DNA of 61,956 nt, taken from Rhizobiales bacterium 63-22 (GTDB lineage Bacteria > Pseudomonadota > Alphaproteobacteria > Rhizobiales > Rhizobiaceae). Positions within the stretch are counted from its first letter, which is position 1. Each line of letters opens with the position of its first letter. A program made the position numbers and the translations under genes. The DNA is taken from NCBI GenBank assembly GCA_001898995.1, contig MKVZ01000012.1, forward strand, positions 1-61,956. The letters run 5' to 3'. The notes below the pieces were generated by a model. It searched no databases, was not told the origin of the DNA, and worked only from the letters and a program-made list of their open reading frames with translations. This document shows positions 36,110 through 45,900 of this stretch, one piece after another.

Positions 36110-36523
36110 ATGCCTTGGCGTGACATCGCGCTTCAGTGTGCGCAGGTTCTGACCACACTTCTGCTGGCGCCGCTGCTACAGGGCGTCATCCATCAATTTG
36201 AGGAAAGGGTGCAGCACGGGCAGGGCCTCGGCATCTTCCAACCCTATCGCGATCTCTGGAAGCTGTTCCACAAGCAGATCGTGGTGCCCGAAACGGTCTC
36301 TTGGCTCTACTGGATCACACTCATCGTCGCCTTCACCACGACGCTGACGGTGCCGATCCTGATCCCCGTCCTCACCAATTTTCCGCTGCCCCTGTCCGAC
36401 ATGGGCGATATTCTGGGCGGCGGGCTGATCCTCGCCCTCGGCTCCTTCATGATCGCGCTTGCCGGGCTGGACAGCCGCACTTCCGCTTCCTGCAACATCC
36501 CGATGATCTGCTCGGCCGTATAG
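36110..36523 (+). pseudogene. hydrogenase-4/formate hydrogenlyase membrane subunit (HyfC/HycD-like), truncated
   Basis: ATG 36110 follows GGAGGGG. About 120 native residues (MPWRDIALQCAQVLTTLLLA..., GQGLGIFQPYRDLWKLFHKQ) match the N-terminal third of HyfC-type NuoH-like proteins of about 315 residues; three hydrophobic spans remain. Near LAGLDS it runs into an IS3 orfA fragment on the opposite strand and stops. No other hydrogenase gene is present. It lies 106 bp after fluoride riboswitch 1. Confidence 0.82.
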
Positions 36524-36537
36524 GTCTTCCGTGCCAT
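36469..36537 (-). mobile_element. IS3-family orfA 5' fragment
   Basis: Minus-strand frame beginning MARKTYTAEQIIGMLQEAEV, the N-terminus of IS3-family OrfA helix-turn-helix proteins; it ends after 23 codons inside hyfC. The bases from 36538 to about 36605 are probably the IS end with its inverted repeat. The insertion plus deletion explains the loss of the hyfC 3' part. Confidence 0.75.
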
Positions 36538-36699
36538 TCCTCGCTCTTTTCAAAGCCCAAAATAGCCGAAACTCTAACCCTCAAAATGGATCACTTCTCG
36601 GAGGGAAGGCCACGAAGCGGATACCCCTCGGAGTCATGGTGGCTACTGTACCAAAGACCCAGATTGACACCGCTTGGTCACGCCGCTATATCCATAATC

Positions 36700-36749
36700 A
36701 AGGAGATGGAGCTCTCCTGGTAACCGCCTTGTCGGCTGATGGCTCCTGC
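36700..36749 (+). promoter_or_regulatory. fluoride riboswitch 2 (crcB motif)
   Basis: P1 AGGAG/CUCCU (36701-36705 with 36714-36718), GAUGGAGC, AACCGCC..GGCUGAUG, and the pseudoknot GGAGC (36708-36712) with GCUCC (36742-36746) give every conserved element of the fluoride aptamer. It precedes a membrane-protein frame (36836) and lies about 750 bp before the crcB genes. A hairpin CUCUC/GAGAG at 36816-36830 covers the ribosome-binding site of the next frame and may be the expression platform. Confidence 0.92.
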
Positions 36750-36835
36750 TGTTGAAGAGCAAAAGCTTGGTCGCGGCAGGATGTATTCATTTACTGTTGA
36801 ACGTCCGAACTTCAGCTCTCCAGGTGAGAGACAGT

Positions 36836-37507
36836 ATGACGTTCGTTACAGCTTCCACCGAGGTACTCGGTGGAAAAATCTGGACATGGTTCCTCCCGCG
36901 TTGGCTAGGCATGCTTATTGGTGCATGGTCTGCGGCTCCGATCCTGCTCTTGTATTCCCATATTGCCGTGGCGGCCATGATCGGTGTGGTTATCGACTGG
37001 ATCGAGAGCCGTCTGTCTCCTTTCGGGCAGTTGTCCGGCATATTCTCAAAGGGGCTGACCATTGGCATCGTCTGGTCGATGTGGTTTGGCGATGGAACGC
37101 ATGCTCTGTGCGCCCGTCATCGAGCCGCCGCGCACGGCAGGCATTTCGATCTGCCATGTCTCGCCGGAAGCGGCGGTGGACGACGCGACGCTCGCCGAGC
37201 GCCATGCCGCGCAGGAGGCCAAGGGCTGGAAGTCGGCGGAGAACCGCAACCGCAGGCTCTCCACCGCACTCAAAGCATACGCCGTAATGACAACCAGCGC
37301 GGCGAAAGGTGCTGTAAGGCGTACCTGATGACAGGATATGACAACAGCCACAGGATTTCCCTGGCCGAAACCATATACCGAGTTCGCTGGATGGTATTAC
37401 ACAGGCATAGATTCAAGGACACGGTCAATCGACTCACTGATTTGCGTACGCGAAAGACTCCGACCGTCCTGACCTCCCCACTCCTGATAAAGATCGCCGT
37501 TCCATGA
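36836..37507 (+). pseudogene. unknown membrane protein fused in frame to unrelated sequence
   Basis: AGGTGAG precedes ATG 36836. The first 85-90 residues are hydrophobic (FLPRWLGMLIGAWSAAPILL, YSHIAVAAMIGVVIDWI, then [19 protein letters not shown]) with two or three membrane spans. After GDGT, near 37095, the frame passes into the ilvD remnant read in the wrong phase. The native gene was therefore truncated by recombination. I do not recognise the family. Being the first frame behind a fluoride riboswitch, it may be part of a fluoride transport or tolerance protein. Confidence 0.5.
37101..37328 (+). pseudogene. dihydroxy-acid dehydratase (IlvD/Edd family) C-terminal remnant
   Basis: The frame [16 protein letters not shown] followed by [16 protein letters not shown] and KGAVRRT matches the last 60 residues of IlvD. 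The catalytic and iron-sulfur parts are missing. It is a passenger of the rearrangement between riboswitch 2 and crcB. Confidence 0.8.
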
Positions 37508-37905
37508 GCCTTGCAATCTGTCTTCTCGTCATTCTTGGCGGCTTCATCGGCGGAACCCTGCGTTTCTTCATTTCGGGTCTGGTGGCACGCAGGGTCGGTG
37601 AAACCTTTCCCTGGGGTACTTTCATCGTCAATGTGAGCGGCGCGCTGGCCATCGGCACGATGGCCGGGCTGGGCGCGGCATTGGGCGGGGTCTTCGCCAC
37701 CGACATGTTCCGCGATTTCGTGATGGTCGGGATTATCGGCGGGTATACGACCGTTTCCTCGTTCTGCCTCCAGAGCCTCAATCTGGTGCTGGACGGAGAA
37801 CGACGCGGAGCGCTGTTCAACGTGGTGGCATCGGGTCTGCTTTGTGTTCTCGCCGTCGCCGCCGGCTATGGCGCGGTCTTCTGGATCGCGGGAGGCGGGG
37901 CATGA
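37504..37905 (+). CDS. crcB: fluoride ion channel CrcB/Fluc, first subunit
   Basis: 133 residues, four membrane spans. The family blocks [30 protein letters not shown] and [13 protein letters not shown] are present (N in the NxxG pore segment, and the T-T-S/F motif). Fluc channels are dual-topology dimers that let fluoride leave the cell. Here two homologues are coupled by ATGA, as in species that form heterodimers. The start of this frame overlaps the 3' end of the chimeric ORF upstream. Confidence 0.94.
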   Translation: MSLAICLLVILGGFIGGTLRFFISGLVARRVGETFPWGTFIVNVSGALAIGTMAGLGAALGGVFATDMFRDFVMVGIIGGYTTVSSFCLQSLNLVLDGERRGALFNVVASGLLCVLAVAAGYGAVFWIAGGGA

Positions 37906-38315
37906 AAAACTGGTTTCAGAGAGAAAACACGCGGGTCTATCTCGCCGTGGGCATCGGAGCGGCGATCGGAACCTTCTTCCGCTTCCTCTCCAGCTGGTGC
38001 GCGGTTGCGGTGCTGGGCGTGAGTTCGCTTTGGGGCACCACGTTCGTCAATGTGGTCGGCTCATTCGTCATCATGCTCTTTGCCACGCTCACGGGACCGG
38101 ACGGGCGCTGGTTCCTGCGGCCCGCACAGAGGCAATTCGTGATGGGAGGGCTTTGTGGTGGCTTCACCACCTTTTCGTCGATGAGCCTCGACACGTTCAC
38201 GCTTGTTTTGAAGGGCAATACTCCCCTCGCCATATTCTATCTATGCGCGGTGATTTTCTTTTCGCTTTTCGCTGCGGCAGCCGGATATCTCATCGCGCAG
38301 CGCGTTAACCGGTAA
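37902..38315 (+). CDS. crcB: fluoride ion channel CrcB/Fluc, second subunit
   Basis: 137 residues from the ATG in the ATGA overlap ([19 protein letters not shown]). Blocks [29 protein letters not shown] and [14 protein letters not shown] include the pore asparagine and the phenylalanines that line the fluoride path. It is a bit longer at the N-terminus than its partner. It probably forms an antiparallel heterodimer with the product of the preceding gene. Confidence 0.94.
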   Translation: MKNWFQRENTRVYLAVGIGAAIGTFFRFLSSWCAVAVLGVSSLWGTTFVNVVGSFVIMLFATLTGPDGRWFLRPAQRQFVMGGLCGGFTTFSSMSLDTFTLVLKGNTPLAIFYLCAVIFFSLFAAAAGYLIAQRVNR

Positions 38316-38329
38316 ATGGGAGAAAGACG

Positions 38330-38698
38330 ATGCAACTACCTGAAGAATGCACATTGCTACGCATCTTTTTCGGTGAGAAGGAAGAGACGGAGGACGGAAA
38401 GCTCCTCGACGAAGCGATCCTTGTCAAAGCACGCGAAATGCAGATCGCCGGTGCGACCGTCTTGCGCGGTGTACTCGGTTTCGGCCATTCCACCGTGCTC
38501 CATTCGGCGAAGGTCCTGCGTCTGTCGCAGGACCTGCCCGTCGTGATCGAGATCATCGACGCGCCAGATAAGATAGAACGCCTCATCCCTGAAGTGTTAA
38601 AACTATCGCGTGCCGGTCTTATAACCAAAGAGAAAGCGCTGATCGTACAGCATAGCGCTCCTGCCGATGGTAGGAACGAAACCCAGGACGGTAGCTGA
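38330..38698 (+). CDS. DUF190 protein, PII-like, fluoride-locus associated
   Basis: 122 residues starting MQLPEECTLLRIFFGEKEE, with the core GATVLRGVLGFGHSTVLHSA and LPVVIEIID, typical of DUF190 (ferredoxin-like fold related to PII). Such genes often lie with crcB. It starts 14 bp after the second crcB and so belongs to the same operon. A regulatory or ligand-sensing role in fluoride export is suggested by family and context only. Confidence 0.9.
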   Translation: MQLPEECTLLRIFFGEKEETEDGKLLDEAILVKAREMQIAGATVLRGVLGFGHSTVLHSAKVLRLSQDLPVVIEIIDAPDKIERLIPEVLKLSRAGLITKEKALIVQHSAPADGRNETQDGS

Positions 38699-38905
38699 AC
38701 GATGTTCCGAAGCTTCCTGGCGCGTGACACTGGCGGTACGACGGCGGCAAAAGTTGAAGACGCCGAATCGCACAACGATCCTCGCTCGTCTTGAATGTCT
38801 CAGATGCAATTAATTTGAGGAGCCCGAAGCTACGATTCTCGCAATTAAATGCCCATCCCGAGCAAAACTGCCGTACTCTTATAAATGCAAAGCGACACAT
38901 TGAAT

Positions 38906-40216
38906 CTAGCCAAGACCAGGTATCGGGACGTCGAAAGTCTGGAGAAGCAAAATGACGTTCAGGCATAAGATGATGATCGTTCCGACAATCGCGGCGATGT
39001 CTGTCAGCCGACCATTGGCGAAATCGCCCATGATGGGTCGGCTGCGCGTGAACACGACAAGAGCGATCATTGGAATTGGCAGAGCGAAAGACAGGACGAC
39101 CTGGCTGTAAACGAGCGCATCAGTCGTGTTCGCTCCCATCAGCACTACGACGAAAGCAGGTATCATCGTAACCAGACGACGTGCCCAGATCGGAATATGG
39201 AAGCCGACAAACCCCTGCATGATCATCTGTCCGGCCATGGTGCCGACCACCGACGAGGAAATCCCGGAAGCCATCAGGGAAACGAGAAACACCGCTGCCG
39301 CCGCGCCGCCGAGCAGCGGCGTCAGGGTGTGATAGGCGCTCTCGATTTCTGAAACGTCGGGGTGGCCGGCATGAAAGGCGGCGGAAGCCATGATCACCAT
39401 GGCGATGTTGACGGCGCCGGCGATCGCAAGCGCGATAACGCACTCCCAATTCGAAAAACGAACCAACTTGGAGCGTTCATTTTTGTCGTGGGCCGGGGCA
39501 CGATGCTGCGTCAGGCCGGAATGGAGATATAAGGCATGCGGCATGACAGTTGCGCCGATGATACCGACGGAGATCGTGAGGGCCGTGGCGTCGGGCATCG
39601 AGGGCAGGATCATGCCAAGGTCAGCCTGCTTCCATGAGACCGGTGCGATGAACATCTCGATGACGTAACACAAGCCGATGACCGCGACGAGAGCGCCAAT
39701 AATGAGTTCCATCGGCCGAAAGCCACGTCCTTCGAACAACAAAATGCCGTATGTCACCACCGCGGTCACAGCCATTCCCGCAAGCAACGGCATATGAAAG
39801 AGCAGCGACAGACCGATCGCCCCGCCAAGGAACTCCGCCAGATCGGTGGCCATCGCCGCAATTTCGCTTACGATCCACATGGCGATGCCGAGCGGCTTCC
39901 AGACGTGATCGCGGCAGACTTCCGCAAGGTTGCGGCCTGTGACAATGCCGAGTTTGGCCGACAGCGCCTGAAACAGCATGGCGATCAGGTTCGCCATCAG
40001 CACAACCCACAGCAATGTGTAGCCATAGCCGGAACCGGCCTGGATATTCGTGGCAAAGTTGCCGGGATCCATGTAGGCGATCGAGGCAATCACAGCCGGC
40101 CCTGCAAAGAGCAGGAATGACAGACCACCTCGACGCTGTCCGCTTAACACCTCGCGAATTCGGGTATCGGTACGTTCTGACAATGTTCGTCTGTGGTTGA
40201 TTGCATTATCTGCCAT
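38906..40216 (-). CDS. mntH: Nramp-family divalent metal (Mn2+/Fe2+) transporter MntH
   Basis: 436 residues from ATG 40216; a start 10 codons earlier is possible. The transmembrane helix 1 metal site IAYMDPGNFAT (D-P-G-N) and the helix 6 motif VMPHALYLHS (M-P-H) are intact. About 11 hydrophobic spans. It imports manganese (or iron) with protons. An inverted repeat lies about 90 bp upstream and may be its metal-responsive operator. Confidence 0.95.
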   Translation of the reverse strand: MADNAINHRRTLSERTDTRIREVLSGQRRGGLSFLLFAGPAVIASIAYMDPGNFATNIQAGSGYGYTLLWVVLMANLIAMLFQALSAKLGIVTGRNLAEVCRDHVWKPLGIAMWIVSEIAAMATDLAEFLGGAIGLSLLFHMPLLAGMAVTAVVTYGILLFEGRGFRPMELIIGALVAVIGLCYVIEMFIAPVSWKQADLGMILPSMPDATALTISVGIIGATVMPHALYLHSGLTQHRAPAHDKNERSKLVRFSNWECVIALAIAGAVNIAMVIMASAAFHAGHPDVSEIESAYHTLTPLLGGAAAAVFLVSLMASGISSSVVGTMAGQMIMQGFVGFHIPIWARRLVTMIPAFVVVLMGANTTDALVYSQVVLSFALPIPMIALVVFTRSRPIMGDFANGRLTDIAAIVGTIIILCLNVILLLQTFDVPIPGLG

Positions 40217-40304
40217 CACACTTTTCCATTCCGTTTCGCATAACAAGGCAACCCAACCCTGAGAAATTTATATCAAACTAACTAATGGTCATCATATCAT
40301 GGAG

Positions 40305-40320
40305 TATAGATCATGCTATA
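40305..40320. promoter_or_regulatory. 16-bp inverted repeat, candidate MntR-type operator
   Basis: TATAGATCATGCTATA has arms TATAG and CTATA around an ATCATG centre, 89-104 bp before mntH, in an AT-rich stretch. Length and composition resemble manganese-responsive operators. Not demonstrated. Confidence 0.5.
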
Positions 40321-40599
40321 ATCACAGTTGAGTTACTTCAGCCTTGTTGAAACAGGGGGACAGGCGTTTGGCGCGCGGAGGCGGAGCGATTTGAGCCGTC
40401 CGGCGATGGCCGGCGGAGATGAAAGGAGGGAAGCTGTTCCCGATAGCAACATATGCTATAAAGTTTTCCCAGTATTCGATTCACGATGGAGAGCGATCAT
40501 TGCGGCCAGCGCGCAAGCTCAAACCTCGAGAGATTCCGTTACCCGATGCCGGGGTTCATCTTCTGGAGTACCATGAAACTCGGCGAAGTCGTCACCAAC

Positions 40600-40708
40600 C
40601 GGAAACGCGATGGAAAGCCCCTGTCTCCCGATGTGCTAGCCCATGTATCATCCCTCTGGCTGGGAGCACATCAATCTCACCGGTGAATATCGTTGGCCAA
40701 AGCCTTAG
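40600..40708 (+). pseudogene. Tn3-family transposase, C-terminal remnant with frameshift
   Basis: Translating from 40649 gives HPSGWEHINLTGEYRWPKP and stop, the unmistakable Tn3-family transposase tail; the preceding PDVLAHVS piece is in another frame, so a frameshift lies near 40645. About 950 upstream residues are missing. Confidence 0.85.
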
Positions 40709-40909
40709 CTTAGGATTCCGCCCTCTCCCGCAAACGACCCCCAAAAATCTCCTTATGCGTCTCGAACGATTTGCAGAACCGTGGGCCGGCATCCAAGACG
40801 ACTTAGCCAACACATCGCGTTGCGGCAGCAATTCCTCCCATAGCCCAATCTCGTGAGCACGCTCGCCGACCAGTTGAGGATGCAGGCCGAGAACCCAGCA
40901 GCGGCTAGT

Positions 40910-41010
40910 TCACCGGCACCGTGCAGCTATCGAGCGGCAAGTTCGCCATCGTCGAGAGGGCGCAGGAGTTTGCCCTTGTCCCGTGGCTGCCGGTTACAGC
41001 AACGAGAGCT
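40910..41010 (+). pseudogene. relaxase/DUF3363 C-terminal remnant
   Basis: The frame FTGTVQLSSGKFAIVERAQE followed by FALVPWLPV matches the DUF3363 tail of VirD2-like relaxases found on integrative and conjugative elements. The rest of the gene is absent on both sides. Confidence 0.65.
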
Positions 41011-41109
41011 TGGCCTTTAAACAGTGCCGCAAATGAGTTCCTCTACCGTTACAGCCGTAGCCATCCTTGTTGCACCATAATTAGCTCCATTGGCAGTTGC
41101 GATCAATTT

Positions 41110-42705
41110 CTACGAGTGACGTTTCTGCGTGATCGGTCGACCGACGCGCCAGCCAAAAATATCGGAGACGCGTTCGGGAACGATATCTCTTCCGAAGTGA
41201 CGCACCATATGCGTCACCATACCTCGCATGACGTTGCGGCGGTGCTCGTGGCTTTGAAAGCGGCGCGCGAAAACATTGTAAAAATACGCCACGAATTTGC
41301 GGGCGCGCTCCTCCGCCAGCATCGACAGAACCACCTCGATATCCGGCGGCAGTTTGCGCGCCTTCGGATCGGCCATGAGGATGCCGAGTTCCTGACGGGT
41401 GACGGGCTTGATGGCATAGAGTTCGGCGCAGACCCGATCCAGTGCCGATCGTTGGTTCGCCGCCAGCAGGGCGGTGCATTTGAGCACCAGCAAATAGCGA
41501 TGAAACGCCGACCCTGGCTCGGACATTTCGATTCCCTTGTCGTAGAAGACGACAGCGTCGGCAATATTGCCGCAACACATGCGAATCTGACCTTGCAGGG
41601 CGAACGCGGCGGCAAACGCCGTACTGTTCGCAAATGCTTCATCCGCCAGTTGCGCGGCCAATTCCGAATGCCCGCGGTCGATGAAGAACAGGAGTTTCGC
41701 CACGCCCAGCACGAGAAGCGGATTGTCCTGGACCTTGGGAAGACTGGTGAGAGCCAGCGCCTCCATCTCGTCCTCGACGGCCGACCATTCGGCGGCCGAC
41801 ATCATCTCGCCGCTGTCGAGCGCCTGGCTGAGCAACCGGGCGTAGAGGTTCAGCCCCCACATGATCGCCAGCGTCGGATCGTCCGGACGTTCGGCGCGCG
41901 CGCGCGCAAGCTGCGCCTCGTTCTCGCGCCAGATCTCGGGAGTTCGCGAGAGCATGTCGGCTGCATCGTACAGACGAACCTCAAGCGGCGTGTCGCTGGA
42001 GGCGGCGACCGCACTGACCGGCAGGGCGAGGTGCGTCCAGATTGCCGACCTCACCTCTGCGGCAAGCTTGTCGAGCGCGCCTGTCGCATTGCCATTGTCG
42101 AACCGGGCACGAAACGCGCCAATGGCGTATCGGGACAAGGCGTGACGCAATACGAATGCCGCGTGCAATATGTCAGTCTCCGCATGAAAGCTCACATCGA
42201 GACTGTAGGACACATCGTCGGGCATCCGGCTGCCGGGACGCTGATCTGGCGCACAGCACACCCTGCGGCCCATTCCGATCCGTGCGTCGAGCGCGACGGT
42301 CAGCTTGGCGAGGATGGCCCGTTCCCGCCCGCTTTCTCCTCCCAGGCCGTAGACCGGGCCGATCAGGAGAAAGGCGGAACGAAGCATCGCTTCGTCCGGC
42401 TGCGCGATCCACACGTAGCCCTCGCCATATTGCGTGGCGATGAAACGCGGCTGGCGTGCATTATCATCCAACAACTTTCGCAAGCGATTGACGAGAAAAT
42501 CGATATTGCGCTCACTCGTCTCGTCGGCATCGCGCGCCATCAGTTCGACCAGCCGGGATCGCGTCAAAAGCTTTCCGACATTGTTGGTAAAATGCAGAAG
42601 CAGCGCGCGTTCCTGCCGCGTCAAACGCCGTTCGGTCCCGTCGTTACGCCTGACCGATAACATATCGTCGTCAAACGTCAGATCGTTGAAGCGCATTCTC
42701 TTCAC
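41110..42705 (-). CDS. HilA/CadC-like transcriptional regulator (OmpR-type winged helix plus TPR-like domain)
   Basis: 531 residues from GTG 42705, chosen because GAGAGG lies 7 bp before it; ATG 42696 is an alternative. Residues 1-105 form an OmpR/PhoB winged helix (LTRQERALLLHFTNNVGKLL, RNIDFLVNRLRKLLDD, FIATQYGEGYVWIA). The remainder is helical and repeat-like, consistent with a tetratricopeptide or adenylate-cyclase-like sensor part; no membrane span is seen. It is divergent from the large autotransporter gene (294 bp between starts) and probably regulates it. Confidence 0.85.
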   Translation of the reverse strand: MKRMRFNDLTFDDDMLSVRRNDGTERRLTRQERALLLHFTNNVGKLLTRSRLVELMARDADETSERNIDFLVNRLRKLLDDNARQPRFIATQYGEGYVWIAQPDEAMLRSAFLLIGPVYGLGGESGRERAILAKLTVALDARIGMGRRVCCAPDQRPGSRMPDDVSYSLDVSFHAETDILHAAFVLRHALSRYAIGAFRARFDNGNATGALDKLAAEVRSAIWTHLALPVSAVAASSDTPLEVRLYDAADMLSRTPEIWRENEAQLARARAERPDDPTLAIMWGLNLYARLLSQALDSGEMMSAAEWSAVEDEMEALALTSLPKVQDNPLLVLGVAKLLFFIDRGHSELAAQLADEAFANSTAFAAAFALQGQIRMCCGNIADAVVFYDKGIEMSEPGSAFHRYLLVLKCTALLAANQRSALDRVCAELYAIKPVTRQELGILMADPKARKLPPDIEVVLSMLAEERARKFVAYFYNVFARRFQSHEHRRNVMRGMVTHMVRHFGRDIVPERVSDIFGWRVGRPITQKRHS

Positions 42706-42999
42706 GGCGAGGCCTCTCCCAAGCCCATGGTCATCGCGACGCCCGCCGGCAAATAATTGCGATCGGCAGCGCGGCAAAGCAAAGTCCCCAGAGAAAACGG
42801 CCGTCTTTCACTCATAGATCGACCATGCTTCCGACGAAGATCAAAGTCACACATCTTGCAACTCGAAATTGCGCTCAAAAATCGCCGCTGTCAAATACTG
42901 GCCCAACAATCTTCTGCTAACCGATTTTCAAAGCGCCGGATAAGGCGAGCGCGCAGATAACGTCGGCGAAACGCCGGTCGGTCGGGGGAGTGAGGGGCA

Positions 43000-45900
43000 G
43001 TGACAGGGATGGGATCGGGCGCGGACGCTTTTATCGAGATCGTGCGGCGTCGGCGTAGCGCGTGGCACCCGACGACATCAGGCCGGGCAAGGCGGCCCGT
43101 AGCCGGCCGGTATCTTCGATCCCTGTATTTTTCCACGGCGCTCGCCACCGTGCTTTGTGCGGGCGCCGGCCCGGCCCGGGCGCAATCGGTCACTGGCAGC
43201 GGGAATGTTTATGGTGCCGTCGGCTCGACGACGACACCCTTACCGACGCCGCCGCTGACGACGTGGTCGATCCCCACCCAGGACCTCAATGTCGGATTAA
43301 CGGCTACCGGCACCTTGACCATCGAAGGAGGCGGTTCGGTATCGGACAACGGCGCCTATGTCGGCAATGTCAGCACCGGCACGGTCACGGTGAGCGGCTC
43401 CGGCTCGACTTGGCATAATTCCTCCGTCGTCAATATCGGCTACGGTGGCGTTCCCGCCTATACCGGCACCGGCACGCTGACCATAGAGGACGGCGGCTAT
43501 GTCTATAGCGGCGTGCCCGGCTCGTCCAACACCGATACCGCCGTCAGCGGCATCATCGGCACATTCTACGCCGGCGTGGGCACCGTGACGGTTTCCGGCA
43601 CCGATGCCGACGGCAATGCTTCAACATGGGAAAATGCCGGGCAACTGATGGTCGGCCGCTATGGCAAAGGCACGCTGAATATCGAGGGCGGCGGCACCGT
43701 CTCGAACGCCGACGACGGCTATATCGGCGTCTTCGCCGACAGCACCGGAACCGGCAACGGAACGGTCACGGTTTCCGGCACGGACGGCCACGGCCACGCC
43801 TCGACCTGGGCCGGTTCGGCCGACCTCTACGTCAGCGTCTGGGGCACCGGCATGCTGAATATCGAGGCCGGCGGCGTGGTCTCCAACGTGGATGGCGTGA
43901 TCGGCTACGGCAATACCGGCACCGTGACGGTGTCGGGCACTGACGGCAGCGGCAACCCCTCCGCCTGGAACAGCTCCGGCGACTTGTATGTCAGCTATTA
44001 CGGCGACGGCACATTGACCGTCGAAGACGGCGGCCTGGTTTCGAACGGCGATGGCCTGATTGGTTACGACAATACCGGCACCGTGACGGTCACCGGCACC
44101 GACGGCAGCGGCAACGCCTCCGCCTGGAACAGCTCCGGCGACTTGTATGTCGGCTATTACGGCGACGGCACATTGACCATCGCGAACGGCGCCAGGGCCA
44201 GCGCGTCGGGGATCGATCTCGCGGAGAATGCCGGCAGCGTCGGCACCATCAACATCGGCGCCGCGGCAGGCGAAGCCGCCGTCGCCGCCGGCACGCTGGA
44301 CGTGCCGACCGTCGATTTCGTTGACGGCACCGGCACGCTCGTCTTCAACCACACCGGCGCCACCACCTTCGCGGCGGCGCTCACCAGCACCGGCAGCGGC
44401 ACGCATGCGCTCGACCACTATGCCGGCACCACAACGCTGACCGGCGATTCCTCCGGCTTCCAGGGCACGACGACGGTCTACGGCGGCACGCTGCTGGTGG
44501 GCGATGAGAGCGGCAATGGCAAGCTCGGCGGCGGTGTCAATGTCGGCGCGGACGGCACGCTCGGCGGATCGGGCACCATCCTCGGAGCGGCCACGATCGA
44601 CGGCACGCTGTCGGCGGGCAACAGCCCCGGCACGCTGACCTTCGCCAACGACCTCACCCTAAATGCGACCTCGACCTCGGTGTTCGAACTGAACAGTCCG
44701 GGTGTCGTCGGCGGCACCGGCGCCGCCGGCAACGACCTCGTCGTCGTCGCCGGCGACCTGACGCTCGCCGGCACGCTGTCCGCGCATGTCGCGGCGGCCG
44801 GCTACTACCGGCTGTTCAACTACGGCGGCACGCTGTCCGGGTCGTTCTCGGGCGGCACGCTGACGGGCACCGGCGGTTTCGTGCCGGTGGCAGCCAACAA
44901 TCCCGACATCCAGTACGGCATTCCCAATCAGGTGAATTTGTCGGTGCTGGCAGCCGGCCAGACCATGCAGTTCTGGGACGGCCCCGATACGGTCGGCAAC
45001 GGCGTCGTCGACGGCGGCACCGGCACCTGGAGCGCGGCCGGCACCAACTGGACCGGCCGGCCGGGCGAAGCCAACATCAACGGCACCTGGGGCGGCTCGG
45101 TCGGCGTCTTTGCGGGCGCCGCGGGCGGCGCCGTCACCGTCGCCGGCACGCAGAGCTTCGACACGCTGCAATTCTCGACCAACGGCTATACGCTGCAAGG
45201 CGGCGCCCTGGCGATCGGAGTGGCCGGCGGCAGTACCTTCAACATCGACAGCGGCATCTTCGCCACGGTCGCCTCGTCGATCGGGGACGGCGCCGGCTCG
45301 GCCCTGCGCAAGACCGGGGCCGGCACGCTGGTCCTGTCGGGGACCAACGGCTACACGGGCGGCACCAGCCTGCTTGGCGGGGTGCTGTCGGTTTCGGCCG
45401 ACGCCAATCTCGGCGCGGCCGGCGGCGGACTGACCTTCAACGGCGGCACGCTGGCGAACACGGCGAGCTTCGACAGCAGCCGGGCGGTCACGCTCGACAC
45501 GGCAGGCACGATCGACGTCGCCGCCGCGACCACGCTGGGGCTCGACGGCGCGATCGGCGGCAGCGGCACGCTGCTCAAGCAAGGCACCGGCACGCTGGTT
45601 CTCGGCGGCGCCAACAGCTACGGCGGCGGCACGACTGTCGCGGCGGGCACAGTGGTCGGCAATGCGGCGTCGATCCGGGGCGATCTCGCCAGCGCGGGCT
45701 CGGTGATCTTCGACCAGGCCGGCAATGCCAGCTTCGGCGGCAACATCGCCGGTTACGGCGGCATCGACGGCACGATGACCAAGCGCGGCGCCGGTGTCCT
45801 GACGCTCGGCGGCACGTCCTCGCTAGACTGGTCCATCGAGGCCGGCGGGTTGGTCTCGGCCAGCGATCGCTTCAGCGGCAACGCCGCGATCAGCAGCGGC

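Larger units (their letters stand above)
40321..41109. other. gene-poor stretch with transposon and relaxase debris
   Basis: No intact gene. It contains a Tn3-type transposase tail (40600-40708) and a DUF3363 relaxase tail (40910-41010). The remaining parts show only short unconvincing frames. Confidence 0.6.

Noticed and set aside
43300..44200. Regularly spaced repeats that might suggest a CRISPR array
   Set aside because: The repeats are long, in frame, protein-coding and not separated by unique spacers; they encode beta-helix layers.
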